Source: a bacterium
GTDB lineage: Bacteria; Acidobacteriota; Aminicenantia; Aminicenantales; Aminicenantaceae
Assembly: GCA_018335295.1 (NCBI GenBank)
Contig: JAGXKI010000003.1
Location: 50,194 to 114,193 of the forward strand
Length of the DNA: 64,000 nt
Direction: 5' to 3'
Part shown: positions 34,086 through 41,863 of the stretch, piece after piece
How positions within the stretch are numbered: position 1 is the first letter of the stretch
Layout of the letters: each line of letters starts with the position of its first letter
The notes under the pieces: generated by a model
Database searches by the model: none
What the model was told of the DNA's origin: nothing
Seen by the model: the letters and a program-made list of their open reading frames with translations, nothing else
Translations under genes and position numbers: made by a program

Positions 34086-34934
34086 ATGAAAGTGGCCTTG
34101 GCCCAAATTTCTCCTTCTCTGGGGGATCTTGAGAATAATGTGGATCGTCATATCTATTTTATCCGCAAAGCCAAAAAAAATAAGGCGGATCTACTGGTAT
34201 TCCCGGAGCTCAGCCTTACCGGTTACACCCTCCAAGATCTCGTGGAAGAAACAGCGCTCAATCCCCATCAAAGTTCCCTGTTTGATCGTCTGAAAACGGA
34301 GAGCCAGGGCCTCTCCTTGGTCTTCGGTTTTGTCGAAGAAAAGGAAAAAGGCATTTTCTACAATTCCGCAGCCTTCTTGGAAAACGGGAAAATCCTTCAT
34401 ATCCACCGAAAGGTTTTTCCTCCCACATTTGGAATGTTCGAAGAGAAAAAGTTTTTTGGAGAAGGCAAAAATTTTCATTCTTTCCCCACTCCTTTAGGAA
34501 AAGCCGGGATGATGATCTGCCGGGACTTTCTTCATTACGGTGCCAGCTACCTTCTCTTCGCCGGAGGAGCCGAAATCATCATTGTGCTCAGTGCCGCCCC
34601 GGGAAGAGGCTTTGATAGCAGAGAAGGGTTTGCATCCAGTGAGATGTGGGAACTCATGGGTCAAACCATTTCCCGATTTTCCACCTCTTTCCTTTTTTAC
34701 TGCAACAGGGTGGGCTTTGAAGACGGGAAATCCTTTGCCGGAGGCTCTTTTATTTATAATCCCGGGGGAGAACTCCTTGTTAAAGCCCCTTACGCCCAAG
34801 AAAACTTTCTCCTTCGGGAAGTCAACCTTCAAGAAATCCGCAGATACCGGAAAAAAAATCCTTTCAAAAGGGAAGACAAACCTTCCCTCATCCTTCAACA
34901 ACTTCAGAGAATAACCAATGCCAAAGAAGTTTAA
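34086..34934 (+). CDS. Nitrilase-superfamily amidohydrolase, probable glutaminase partner of NadE
   Basis: 282 residues. The catalytic Glu-Lys-Cys triad is visible: FPELSLTGY, HRKVFPPTFGMFEE and MMICRDF. The ATG at 34086 starts MKVALAQISP, the typical nitrilase N-terminus; the upstream ATG at 34050 would add 12 residues. The end overlaps nadE by 17 bp. In most bacteria this glutamine-hydrolysing domain is fused to the NAD synthetase domain; here the two are separate, coupled genes. A GATAAT 9 nt before the ATG and absent ribosome site suggest another leaderless message. Confidence 0.88.
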   Translation: MKVALAQISPSLGDLENNVDRHIYFIRKAKKNKADLLVFPELSLTGYTLQDLVEETALNPHQSSLFDRLKTESQGLSLVFGFVEEKEKGIFYNSAAFLENGKILHIHRKVFPPTFGMFEEKKFFGEGKNFHSFPTPLGKAGMMICRDFLHYGASYLLFAGGAEIIIVLSAAPGRGFDSREGFASSEMWELMGQTISRFSTSFLFYCNRVGFEDGKSFAGGSFIYNPGGELLVKAPYAQENFLLREVNLQEIRRYRKKNPFKREDKPSLILQQLQRITNAKEV

Positions 34935-35736
34935 TCCCTCTTTTGTGGAAAAGGTTCTCACTTCATTCATCAAGGAAGAGCTCTCTAAGTTTCATTTCCG
35001 TAAAGGAATATTGGGCCTCTCTGGAGGACTGGATTCTTCGGTTTGTGCTTTTCTGGCCGCCAAAGCTCTCAAACCGGAAAATGTTTGGGGTTTGATCATG
35101 CCTTACGGACAACTCTTCAAGAAAGATGTGAAGGATGCTCAAACAGTGGGACACCACCTGGGAATTCAGCTTAAAGTCATAGATATATCTCCCATGGTGG
35201 ATGCTTACTTCTCCCAGCACCCCACCCAGGACAAGCTCCTCAAAGGAAACAAAATGGCCCGAGAGCGCATGTCCATTCTCTATGATTTCTCTGCCAGGGA
35301 AAATGCCCTGGTTCTGGGAACAAGCAATAAATCAGAACTTCTGGTGGGTTACGGGACTCTTTACGGAGACATGGCCTGCTCTATCAACCCTCTGGGCGAT
35401 TTATACAAATCTCAAATACGAGAACTGGCTTCTCACCTGGGTGTTCCTGAAAAAATTCGAAAAAAGAACCCCACCGCTGGATTGTGGTCCGGCCAAACAG
35501 ATGAAAAAGAACTGGGCCTATCCTATGATGAAATGGACGAAATCCTTTTCCACTTGGTGGACAAACGCAGGCCCGCCAAGGATGTAGTGTGGATGGGATT
35601 TAATAAGGATCATGTAGAAAAGATCATCCGGATGATCAAAAAATCAGAATTCAAAAGAAAGCTTCCTCCCATACCTAAACTATCCAATCGAACCGTGGGA
35701 CATGATTTCCTCTATCCTTATGATTGGGACAAGTAG
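34918..35736 (+). CDS. nadE: NAD+ synthase
   Basis: 272 residues. LGLSGGLDSSV is the ATP-pyrophosphatase P-loop; VLGTSNKSELLVGYGTLYGDMACSINPLGDLYKSQ and KKNPTAGLWSGQTDEKELG are diagnostic for NadE. It amidates nicotinate adenine dinucleotide to NAD+, with ammonia probably supplied by the overlapping nitrilase-like partner. rsmI follows 3 bp downstream. Confidence 0.95.
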   Translation: MPKKFNPSFVEKVLTSFIKEELSKFHFRKGILGLSGGLDSSVCAFLAAKALKPENVWGLIMPYGQLFKKDVKDAQTVGHHLGIQLKVIDISPMVDAYFSQHPTQDKLLKGNKMARERMSILYDFSARENALVLGTSNKSELLVGYGTLYGDMACSINPLGDLYKSQIRELASHLGVPEKIRKKNPTAGLWSGQTDEKELGLSYDEMDEILFHLVDKRRPAKDVVWMGFNKDHVEKIIRMIKKSEFKRKLPPIPKLSNRTVGHDFLYPYDWDK

Positions 35737-35739
35737 GCT

Positions 35740-36441
35740 ATGAATGAGGATTCTTCCTCCTCAAAAAAGCTGGGCATTCTGTATGTGGTAGCCACTCCCG
35801 TGGGCAACCTGGAGGATTTGACCTTCCGAGCCTTGAAAATTTTAAAAAATGTTTCTTTCATCGCCTGCGAAGACACCCGTCAGACCTTAAAGCTTCTCAA
35901 CAAATACGGGATCCAAAAAAAACTCATCAGCTATTATCACCCTCGGGAAAAACAAAAAATCCCTCTTATTATTCGTCTTCTTGAGGAAGGAAAAGACGGA
36001 GCTCTGGTTTCCAACGCAGGGACTCCGCTCATTTCTGATCCCGGCTATCCTCTTATCCGGGAAGCTTTGAGCTCGTCGGTCAAAATCATCCCTATTCCCG
36101 GCCCCGCCGCTGTAACCACAGCTCTTTCTGCAGCCGGACTGCCCACTCACAGATTCCTTTTTTTGGGGTTTCCTCCCCGGAAAAAAACAGCTGTAAAAAA
36201 ACTTTTGGCTTCGGTTAAAGAAGAACCGGGGACTCTCATTTTCTATCTTCCTCCCCGAAAGCTTCCCACTTTTCTTCAAAACATCCAGCAGACTCTGGGA
36301 GAAAGAGAGGTGGTGGTGGCAAGAGAATTGACCAAAATTCACGAAGAATTCTTGAGAGGGACTCCTCAGGAAATCCTCACCCAAATCTCCCCAAAAAGGC
36401 AAAAAGGGGAATCCACCCTTCTCATTAGAGGAGCTTCCTAA
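35740..36441 (+). CDS. rsmI: 16S rRNA (cytidine(1402)-2'-O)-methyltransferase
   Basis: 233 residues. LYVVATPVGNLEDLTFRALKIL, CEDTRQTLKLLNKYGI, LVSNAGTPLISDPGYPLIREA, IPGPAAVTTALSAAGLPTHRFLFLGFPP: all standard RsmI (tetrapyrrole-methylase fold) motifs. It methylates the 2'-OH of C1402 in the decoding centre. Part of the nitrilase-nadE-rsmI unit. Confidence 0.96.
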   Translation: MNEDSSSSKKLGILYVVATPVGNLEDLTFRALKILKNVSFIACEDTRQTLKLLNKYGIQKKLISYYHPREKQKIPLIIRLLEEGKDGALVSNAGTPLISDPGYPLIREALSSSVKIIPIPGPAAVTTALSAAGLPTHRFLFLGFPPRKKTAVKKLLASVKEEPGTLIFYLPPRKLPTFLQNIQQTLGEREVVVARELTKIHEEFLRGTPQEILTQISPKRQKGESTLLIRGAS

Positions 36442-36490
36442 ACTTTCTCTATTTATAAAAGAAAAAATTAAAAAATTTTATTTATATTAC

Positions 36491-36519
36491 TTGACATACT
36501 TATACTAATATATTATATT
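36491..36519 (+). promoter_or_regulatory. Promoter of hsp20
   Basis: TTGACA (36491-36496), 17-bp spacer, TATATT (36514-36519); AAAGGAGG at about 36541 before the ATG. No CIRCE inverted repeat is seen. Confidence 0.65.
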
Positions 36520-36553
36520 TTTTATAGACTCAAATAAAGAAAGGAGGTCAAAA

Positions 36554-37036
36554 ATGGCTATCAAAAGATGGGATCCGTTTCGTGACCTAATGACTCTCAA
36601 GGATAGGATGGATCGCATTTTTGAGGACACTTTCAGGACTCAAGGAGAAGAAAAAGAGTTAATGCCCAGCACATGGAGCCCTTCTGTGGATATCTTTGAG
36701 GATGAAAGCAACGTGGTTTTGAGCATCGAACTGCCAGGAATCGAAGAAAAGAACATCGACGTCAATATCGAAGATAATGCCCTCACCGTTAAAGGAGAAC
36801 GGAATATCGAAAAAGAGGACAAGAAGGAAAATTACCACCGCATCGAAAGAGCCTACGGTTCGTTTTACCGGTCCTTCAGCATCCCCAATTATGTAGATGT
36901 AGATAAGATTGAAGCCCAACACGAAAACGGAGTTCTGAAAATAACCATGCCCAAGAAGGCGGAGTCGAAACCCCGCAAGGTGAAAGTCCTGAAAGGCAAA
37001 AAGGGCAAAGAGTCCAAAGAAAAAGAATCCAAGTAA
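36554..37036 (+). CDS. Hsp20/alpha-crystallin small heat-shock protein
   Basis: 160 residues. N-terminal RWDPFRDLMTLKDRMDRIFED, an alpha-crystallin domain from about residue 47 to 140 (PSVDIFEDESNVVLSIELPGI, ALTVKGER, YGSFYRSFSIPN, GVLKITMPK), and a Lys/Glu-rich tail. It would hold unfolding proteins in an ATP-independent way. Single-gene unit with its own promoter and terminator. Confidence 0.96.
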   Translation: MAIKRWDPFRDLMTLKDRMDRIFEDTFRTQGEEKELMPSTWSPSVDIFEDESNVVLSIELPGIEEKNIDVNIEDNALTVKGERNIEKEDKKENYHRIERAYGSFYRSFSIPNYVDVDKIEAQHENGVLKITMPKKAESKPRKVKVLKGKKGKESKEKESK

Positions 37037-37060
37037 TAAAATCCTATCCTATCGAAACTC

Positions 37061-37088
37061 AAAAGCGCCCTCAGTGAGGGCGCTTTTT
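37061..37088. terminator. Bidirectional intrinsic terminator
   Basis: AAAAGCGCCCTC (37061-37072), loop AGT, GAGGGCGCTTTT (37076-37087), with a T run to the right and an A run to the left, serving hsp20 and the convergent comF operon. Confidence 0.92.
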
Positions 37089-37089
37089 T

Positions 37090-37842
37090 TTATAAAAAGG
37101 AGAGAGTTTGAGCCAGAGTAATAACTCGAACTTCTTGAGCCCCCGCCTTTCTCAAAACAGAACTGCACTCTTTCACAGTGGCACCTGTGGTAAAGACATC
37201 ATCCACAAGAACCACCACCTTCCCTTTGATCAGAGCACCTTCCTTAACCGAGAACGTGCCTTTCACATTTTTTGATCTTTCCTCCATAGACAGACCAGCC
37301 TGAGGGAAAGAATGGGTTTCTTTAATCAAACCTTTGATGAATTCAATCCTTTCATAACGGCTCAATTCTTTGGCAAGGACTTGAGCTTGATTGAACCCCC
37401 GCTCTTTTTTTCTCCGGGGGTGAATGGGAACCGGTGTGATAACCTGGGTCCCCCACCACAACCTCTTCTCGTTCCCTAACACCTGGTCAGCAAAATAGGC
37501 TAAATTCCGGCCCAACAGCTTGTATCCGCGGTACTTAAACAGAAGAATGATCTCCTTCAGTTTTCCTTTGTATTCTCCACAAGAGAGATGGAGGGAAAAG
37601 GGAGGGGGATTTTGAAGACATTGGCTGCAAAAATGAGGTTCCACCTCGGGGGCAAAAAACCGTCCGCAACACAAACAACTGCTAGGAAGGCGGAAGTTTA
37701 GACTTTCCCAACAAGAACGACAAACCACCCTCTCCTTGGGTTGTTCAAGGAACGAAGAACACAGGAGACAATAAGAGGGGAAAAAAATGAGTTCAGCGAG
37801 GTGGGTGAAAGAATATATATATCTTTCAAAGAAAGGTCTCAA
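37090..37842 (-). CDS. comF: ComF-family phosphoribosyltransferase-like protein
   Basis: 250 residues. The N-terminal zinc-ribbon cysteines (CLLCSS, CRSCWESL, CLCCGRFF, FCSQC) precede a PRTase domain with TPVPIHPRRKKERGFNQA and the PRPP loop VVLVDDVFTTGATVKEC. ComF proteins take part in DNA uptake in competent bacteria, but homologues are widespread and may have general roles. No other competence gene is in the window. It overlaps the DksA-like gene by 4 bp. Confidence 0.92.
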   Translation of the reverse strand: MRPFFERYIYSFTHLAELIFFPSYCLLCSSFLEQPKERVVCRSCWESLNFRLPSSCLCCGRFFAPEVEPHFCSQCLQNPPPFSLHLSCGEYKGKLKEIILLFKYRGYKLLGRNLAYFADQVLGNEKRLWWGTQVITPVPIHPRRKKERGFNQAQVLAKELSRYERIEFIKGLIKETHSFPQAGLSMEERSKNVKGTFSVKEGALIKGKVVVLVDDVFTTGATVKECSSVLRKAGAQEVRVITLAQTLSFL

Positions 37843-38192
37843 CTGGATTCTTTTTCAGCCTTTTCCTGGCATTTGATGCAGTAAGGAGTCCAAGGGAGGG
37901 CATCCAGTCTTTTCTTTTCAATTTTTTGATGACACCTTTGACAAATACCAAACTCATCCTTTTCAATTCTTTTCAAAGCCTCATCGATCATAAACAGTTG
38001 GTCGCGGTCGTTATTGGAAAGGCTCAGCAGAAATTCTTTGGTGTAAGATTTCTCAGCTCGATCCCCCACATCTTCGGCGATCTCCGGTTCCAGTTCAATA
38101 CTATCACTCCGGAATTCGCTCATTTGGTCAATGATTTCTTTTTTCCTTTTCAATAACTTTTTTTTGTACCGATCTCTTTCTTTCTTATTCAA
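37839..38192 (-). CDS. DksA/TraR-family zinc-finger protein
   Basis: 117 residues from a TTG at 38192, chosen because a G-rich AGGGGG site sits 6 nt upstream; a TTG at 38210 is the alternative. A helical coiled-coil N-terminus (RDRYKKKLLKRKKEIIDQM) and a C4 zinc finger (CQRC...CIKC) make it a DksA/TraR-type regulator that binds RNA polymerase's secondary channel. The acidic tip region reads GDRAEKSY. Two tandem promoters lie upstream. Confidence 0.88.
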   Translation of the reverse strand: MNKKERDRYKKKLLKRKKEIIDQMSEFRSDSIELEPEIAEDVGDRAEKSYTKEFLLSLSNNDRDQLFMIDEALKRIEKDEFGICQRCHQKIEKKRLDALPWTPYCIKCQEKAEKESS

Positions 38193-38247
38193 TGAAAGCC
38201 CCCTTTCCAATGGTCTCTATAAAGAATTCATCCCTGATTTTCTCTTC

Positions 38248-38307
38248 AAAATACCACCTTTATCAGAGTAGTCAATAAAAAATAATCATTAAAGAATCAA
38301 TTGTCAA
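38248..38307 (-). promoter_or_regulatory. Tandem promoters of the dksA-like/comF operon
   Basis: Reverse strand: TTGACA (38307-38302) with 17 bp to TATTTT (38284-38279), and TTGACT (38275-38270) with 16 bp to TATTTT (38253-38248). Confidence 0.55.
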
Positions 38308-38326
38308 CTATTTTTGGGAATTTGTA

Positions 38327-38510
38327 AGCATCTTTTTTTCTGTGGTAAAGGCCGTTTCCTTTTCAGAGAGGATGGGGGCACAGGATGTTCTTCCGCCCGC
38401 CCACAAAGGAAGGGTCCCACTGGGGGATGGGTGGAGCGAGGACGGACGGAAGACATCCCGTGACAGGATCCATCCTTAAAAATATGATTCACCACGGAAA
38501 AAAAGAGGCT
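38327..38510 (-). ncRNA. Rod-shaped structured RNA candidate (6S RNA-like)
   Basis: 184 nt folding into one long hairpin. An outer stem of about 20 bp (38327-38346 with 38491-38510) leads to an asymmetric internal loop (22 nt at 38347-38368, 14 nt at 38477-38490). An inner stem starts at AGGATGG (38369-38375) pairing with 38470-38476 and continues for about 30 bp to a short apical hairpin. Overall length and a large central bubble recall 6S RNA. Three positions are G-U on the minus strand but mismatched on the plus; one is the reverse, so minus is favoured. Could instead be an rsfS 3'UTR structure. Confidence 0.4.
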
Positions 38511-38522
38511 TCCTGGGAATTT

Positions 38523-38882
38523 TTAGCAGTACAGTTTGGGACTATCTCCCCACAATTTGTCCAGAGAATAATACTCGTAGGCTCTTTCTGAAAAAATATG
38601 GATGACAAAACTCCCATAGTCCATCAAGATCCATTCGGCACTCTCAGTTCCCTCTATTCCTATGGCCCGGAGATTTTCTTCTTTCAATCTCTTTTCTGTA
38701 CTCTCGCAAATAGCCATATTCTGTCTACTTGTATTACCGTGAACAATCACAAAATAATCTGTGAACGAAGATTTTCCCCTTAAATCCAGGATGACGATGT
38801 TTTGGCCTTTTTTGGCCTGAATGTTATCAATGGCCACCTGAACACTCTGGGGAAGACTTTGCGGGGTTAATTTTTTTTCCAT
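38523..38882 (-). CDS. rsfS: Ribosomal silencing factor RsfS
   Basis: 119 residues from the ATG at 38882, which follows the nadD stop and an AAGGA; upstream in-frame ATGs would overlap nadD. ILDLRGKSSFTDYFVIVHGNTSRQ and ESAEWILMDYGSFVIHIFSERAYEYYSLDKLW are the RsfS/Iojap signatures. RsfS binds L14 and prevents subunit joining in starvation. Adjacent nadD is the usual partner. Confidence 0.95.
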   Translation of the reverse strand: MEKKLTPQSLPQSVQVAIDNIQAKKGQNIVILDLRGKSSFTDYFVIVHGNTSRQNMAICESTEKRLKEENLRAIGIEGTESAEWILMDYGSFVIHIFSERAYEYYSLDKLWGDSPKLYC

Positions 38883-38883
38883 T

Positions 38884-39555
38884 TTATCCTTCATTTTGAT
38901 TTTTATAGAGTCCATTTTCCATTATGTAATTTTCCACTGAGGGTGGAACCAATCCTTTGATGGGTTTTCCGTTTTTGATCCTCTGGCGTATTTCAGTCGA
39001 GGACACATCGATAGTTTTAATCGAGAGAAAAAAAATATTATAGGATGTGAGCATGGATTCATCGACTTCTTCCGCTTCCGATAACCAATGCAGAGTGGAA
39101 AAGTATTCCTTCCCTAAAACTTTCTTGGCTTCATCCAAATCATATCCCGGACGGGTCATCACAATAAAATAACACTGCTGGAGGAGCTTTTGATAATCTT
39201 TCCAAGTTTCGATTTCCATGAAAGCATCGGATCCCATAATGAAAAATATCCATCTCTCAGGATAAATTGTTTTGATTTTTTCCAGTGTTCTTATGGAATA
39301 AGATTTTCCCCCAGCCTCTATTTCGATAGCTGAAGGGATAAATCGGGAATAAGAAGACACGGCCTGGGCGACCATCTGGAGACGATGAGCCGGAGAAACC
39401 ACCATAGTGGATTCCTTATGAGGGGGAATGTGGGAAGGAATAAAAAGAATTTGGCTCATATGAAATCTCTTCTGGACAATCCAGGCTGCTTTGAGATGGC
39501 CTGAATGAATGGGGTTGAAAGTGCCTCCAAAAAGACCTATTTTATTTTTATCCAT
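38884..39555 (-). CDS. nadD: Nicotinate-nucleotide adenylyltransferase
   Basis: 223 residues. FGGTFNPIHSGHLKAA (HxGH nucleotidyl-transferase motif), FIPSHIPPHKE, FIMGSDAFMEIETWKDYQKLL and the C-terminal ISSTEIR-like VSSTEIRQRIKNGKPI are diagnostic. It makes nicotinate adenine dinucleotide, the substrate of NadE encoded 4 kb away. Between obg and rsfS, the common bacterial order. Confidence 0.96.
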   Translation of the reverse strand: MDKNKIGLFGGTFNPIHSGHLKAAWIVQKRFHMSQILFIPSHIPPHKESTMVVSPAHRLQMVAQAVSSYSRFIPSAIEIEAGGKSYSIRTLEKIKTIYPERWIFFIMGSDAFMEIETWKDYQKLLQQCYFIVMTRPGYDLDEAKKVLGKEYFSTLHWLSEAEEVDESMLTSYNIFFLSIKTIDVSSTEIRQRIKNGKPIKGLVPPSVENYIMENGLYKNQNEG

Positions 39556-39579
39556 GAATATGATTCCAAATGATTTTCA

Positions 39580-40578
39580 TCATCTCGATAAATTTTCAAA
39601 GATCCATGTAACTAAATCCTTCACACCTTGATTTTTAAGAGCTGATATAGCAAAAAAGGGGATTCCCTTTTCCCCAGCCAGGTCCTTCATCCTTTTCAGC
39701 CTCTCTTTTTCCTTATGGATCAGATCGATTTTATTGGCCGCAATCACTTGTTTTCTTTGAAGCAGCTGAGGATTGTACTCCCCGAGTTCTTCTCTCACCG
39801 CCTTATAATCCTCTACAGGATCTCTCTGGTTATAGGGAGAAACATCAATGAGATGGATAAGCATCCGGGTCCTTTCCACATGTCTTAAAAATTGGATACC
39901 CAAACCGTGGCCTGAATGAGCTCCTTTTATCAATCCAGGAATATCGGCCACCACGAAACTCCGGTAATCACCGGTATCCACCACTCCTAAATGGGGATTT
40001 AAAGTGGTGAATGGATACATGGCAATTCGGGGTTTCGCGGAGGAAATTCGGGATATCAGAGTGGATTTTCCTGTATTGGGAAAGCCCACCAATCCCACAT
40101 CAGCGATGAGTTTCAACTCCAAAACATAATCTTTTTCTTCCCCGGGCTGACCTTCTTCCCGTCTCCTGGGAGACTGCCAAGTGGAGCTCACATAGGAAGA
40201 ATTCCCCTTTCCCCCTTTTCCTCCTTTTGCGGCTAAAAAATTTTCTCCTTCAGAATTGAGATCACATATGATTTCTGCCCCTCTCAGAGTTTTAACCACG
40301 GTGCCCACAGGGACTTTCAGGAAGAGGTCCTTTCCCTTTTTCCCCTGGCGGTTGCCTCCCTCCCCGTGGACACCTCGGGAGGCTTTGATTATGGAATGGA
40401 ATCGAAAATAGGTGAGTGAATGGATATTTTTATCGGCCACTAAATATATGCTTCCACCGTCTCCCCCTCGGCCTCCATCCGGGCCTCCGCGGGGAACTCC
40501 CTTTTCCCGCCGAAAACTAACACAACCATCACCTCCGGCTCCTGCCTGGAGGGTCACCTTCGTTTGGTCAACAAACAT
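39580..40578 (-). CDS. obg: GTPase Obg/CgtA
   Basis: 332 residues: the Gly-rich OBG domain (AGAGGDGCVSFRREK, GGPDGGRGGDGGS) followed by a GTPase domain with GFPNTGKST, DIPGLIKGAHSG and ANKID. The variable C-terminal OCT domain is absent. Obg assists 50S assembly and stringent control. Coupled with rpmA and rplU upstream, the classic rplU-rpmA-obg order. Confidence 0.96.
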   Translation of the reverse strand: MFVDQTKVTLQAGAGGDGCVSFRREKGVPRGGPDGGRGGDGGSIYLVADKNIHSLTYFRFHSIIKASRGVHGEGGNRQGKKGKDLFLKVPVGTVVKTLRGAEIICDLNSEGENFLAAKGGKGGKGNSSYVSSTWQSPRRREEGQPGEEKDYVLELKLIADVGLVGFPNTGKSTLISRISSAKPRIAMYPFTTLNPHLGVVDTGDYRSFVVADIPGLIKGAHSGHGLGIQFLRHVERTRMLIHLIDVSPYNQRDPVEDYKAVREELGEYNPQLLQRKQVIAANKIDLIHKEKERLKRMKDLAGEKGIPFFAISALKNQGVKDLVTWIFENLSR

Positions 40579-40599
40579 GTTGGGCGAAGATCAAACCTC

Positions 40600-40854
40600 C
40601 TAAGAAGTAAGCACAGAGACATATTTCTTTTTCTTTCCTCTTTTTTCAAACTGCACAAATCCTCCGGTTCGGGCATAAAGGGTATCGTCTTTTCCCCGTC
40701 CCACATTCCGACCTGGTTTGAAAGGAGTGCCTCTCTGCCTCACTAAAATGGATCCTCCTTGAACATACTGGCCGGTTTGTCGCTTCACACCCAAACGCTT
40801 GGAATGACTGTCTTTCCCGTTCCTTGCGGTTCCACCTGATTTTTTGTGAGCCAT
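40600..40854 (-). CDS. rpmA: 50S ribosomal protein L27
   Basis: 84 residues: [16 protein letters not shown] at the N-terminus, [16 protein letters not shown] and [10 protein letters not shown]. No cleavable N-terminal extension of the firmicute type precedes the Ala-His-Lys-Lys start. Confidence 0.97.
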   Translation of the reverse strand: MAHKKSGGTARNGKDSHSKRLGVKRQTGQYVQGGSILVRQRGTPFKPGRNVGRGKDDTLYARTGGFVQFEKRGKKKKYVSVLTS

Positions 40855-40869
40855 TTTGAGTCTCCTTTT

Positions 40870-41451
40870 TTATTGATTGGATTTCTTTCCCTTCGGGGAT
40901 GAGCTTGACCGGCTTGATTTTGTTGATGAGGATTGCTTCTTTGAAGAAGATTGAGAAGTTCCTTTCTTTTTCCGGGTCTGGGAACTGGCTGTCTTCTTCC
41001 GGGTCTTTTTTTGAGACCCGGCTGGGCCTTTCTTCGTCCGGGCCTGGGTTTTCTTTTGAGGCTGCGGAGCGGCTTTCGGAGTTTCCTTTTTTTCAACTTC
41101 CTTTTTTTCCGGGGGTTTTTCTTTGGACGCAGCTTTCTTATCCGGGATTATCTGTTCCACTTTCACACTGGTTAACTCTTGTCGATGTCCTTGTTTCCTC
41201 CGGTACTTTTTTCTTCGTTTCTTCTTGAAAACAATGATCTTTTTGTCTTTATGGTGATCAACCACTACTCCTTTGACCTGGGCATCTTTAACAAGAGGAG
41301 TTCCGATCAAAGTGTCTTTGTCATTTTCTACCAGTAGAACCTGATCAAAAGAGACTTTTTTTCCTTGTTCTTGAGGAAGCTTTTCCACATTCAGGATGTC
41401 TCCTTCTTGAACCTTATACTGCTTACCTCCCGTTTGGATAATAGCGAACAT
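40870..41451 (-). CDS. rplU: 50S ribosomal protein L21 with long basic C-terminal tail
   Basis: 193 residues from the ATG at 41451 (MFAIIQTGGKQYKVQEGD). The first about 105 residues are a normal L21 (VLLVENDKDTLIGTPLV, KDKKIIVFKKKRRKKYRRKQGHRQ). The remaining about 85 residues are Lys, Ser, Thr, Pro and Gln only, a disordered cationic extension. L21 is usually about 100-105 residues. The frame upstream of 41451 is open but unlike L21. Confidence 0.95.
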   Translation of the reverse strand: MFAIIQTGGKQYKVQEGDILNVEKLPQEQGKKVSFDQVLLVENDKDTLIGTPLVKDAQVKGVVVDHHKDKKIIVFKKKRRKKYRRKQGHRQELTSVKVEQIIPDKKAASKEKPPEKKEVEKKETPKAAPQPQKKTQARTKKGPAGSQKKTRKKTASSQTRKKKGTSQSSSKKQSSSTKSSRSSSSPKGKKSNQ

Positions 41452-41516
41452 TTTCTTATCCTTTTTATTGAGATTTATACACGTTTCCTTCTCTGAAGGG
41501 AAAAGAAAGCACCTAA

Positions 41517-41545
41517 AAACTAACATACGGTTCGCTTCATGTCAA
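41517..41545 (-). promoter_or_regulatory. Promoter of rplU-rpmA-obg-nadD-rsfS
   Basis: Reverse strand: TTGACA (41545-41540), 17-bp spacer, TAGTTT (41522-41517). Confidence 0.65.
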
Positions 41546-41559
41546 TATCTCGACCTTTC

Positions 41560-41588
41560 TTGACAAAATAGCCACTTTTCTCTAGTTT
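41560..41588 (+). promoter_or_regulatory. Promoter of tRNA-Val
   Basis: TTGACA (41560-41565), 17-bp spacer, TAGTTT (41583-41588). It mirrors the divergent rplU promoter, with 14 bp between the two -35 boxes. Confidence 0.65.
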
Positions 41589-41609
41589 GATAATGCTTCC
41601 ACTTCTGGT

Positions 41610-41684
41610 GGGCGGTTAGCTCAGTGGTAGAGTACCGGTCTTACAAACCGGGTGTCACTGGTTCGAATCCAGTACCGCCCACCA
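41610..41684 (+). tRNA. tRNA-Val (TAC)
   Basis: 75 nt with encoded CCA. Acceptor GGGCGGT/ACCGCCC, anticodon stem CCGGT/ACCGG around CTTACAA (anticodon TAC), T loop TTCGAAT. Confidence 0.97.
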
Positions 41685-41779
41685 TAAAACCTTCACCCGT
41701 TCCTTTGGAAGCATTTATTATTTTGTGGAAATGGCCGTTTCCTTTGAAAAGAAGAGACTTCCGGCGCTTACCCTCTCCT

Positions 41780-41808
41780 TTGACAAATTTACAGACAAAT
41801 TGTATATA
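41780..41808 (+). promoter_or_regulatory. Promoter of the HD-GYP regulator
   Basis: TTGACA (41780-41785), 17-bp spacer, TATATA (41803-41808), about 50 nt leader. Confidence 0.65.
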
Positions 41809-41863
41809 TGTAACATAAAGTATTCCAATTTGTTAACTATAAAAAAGAGAGAGAAACACAATT

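Noticed and set aside
38327..38510. Signal recognition particle (4.5S) RNA or RNase P RNA
   Set aside because: The conserved SRP apical tetraloop region (GGAAGCAGC-like) and the RNase P GAGGAAAGTCCG element are not present; the overall rod with central bubble is more like 6S.
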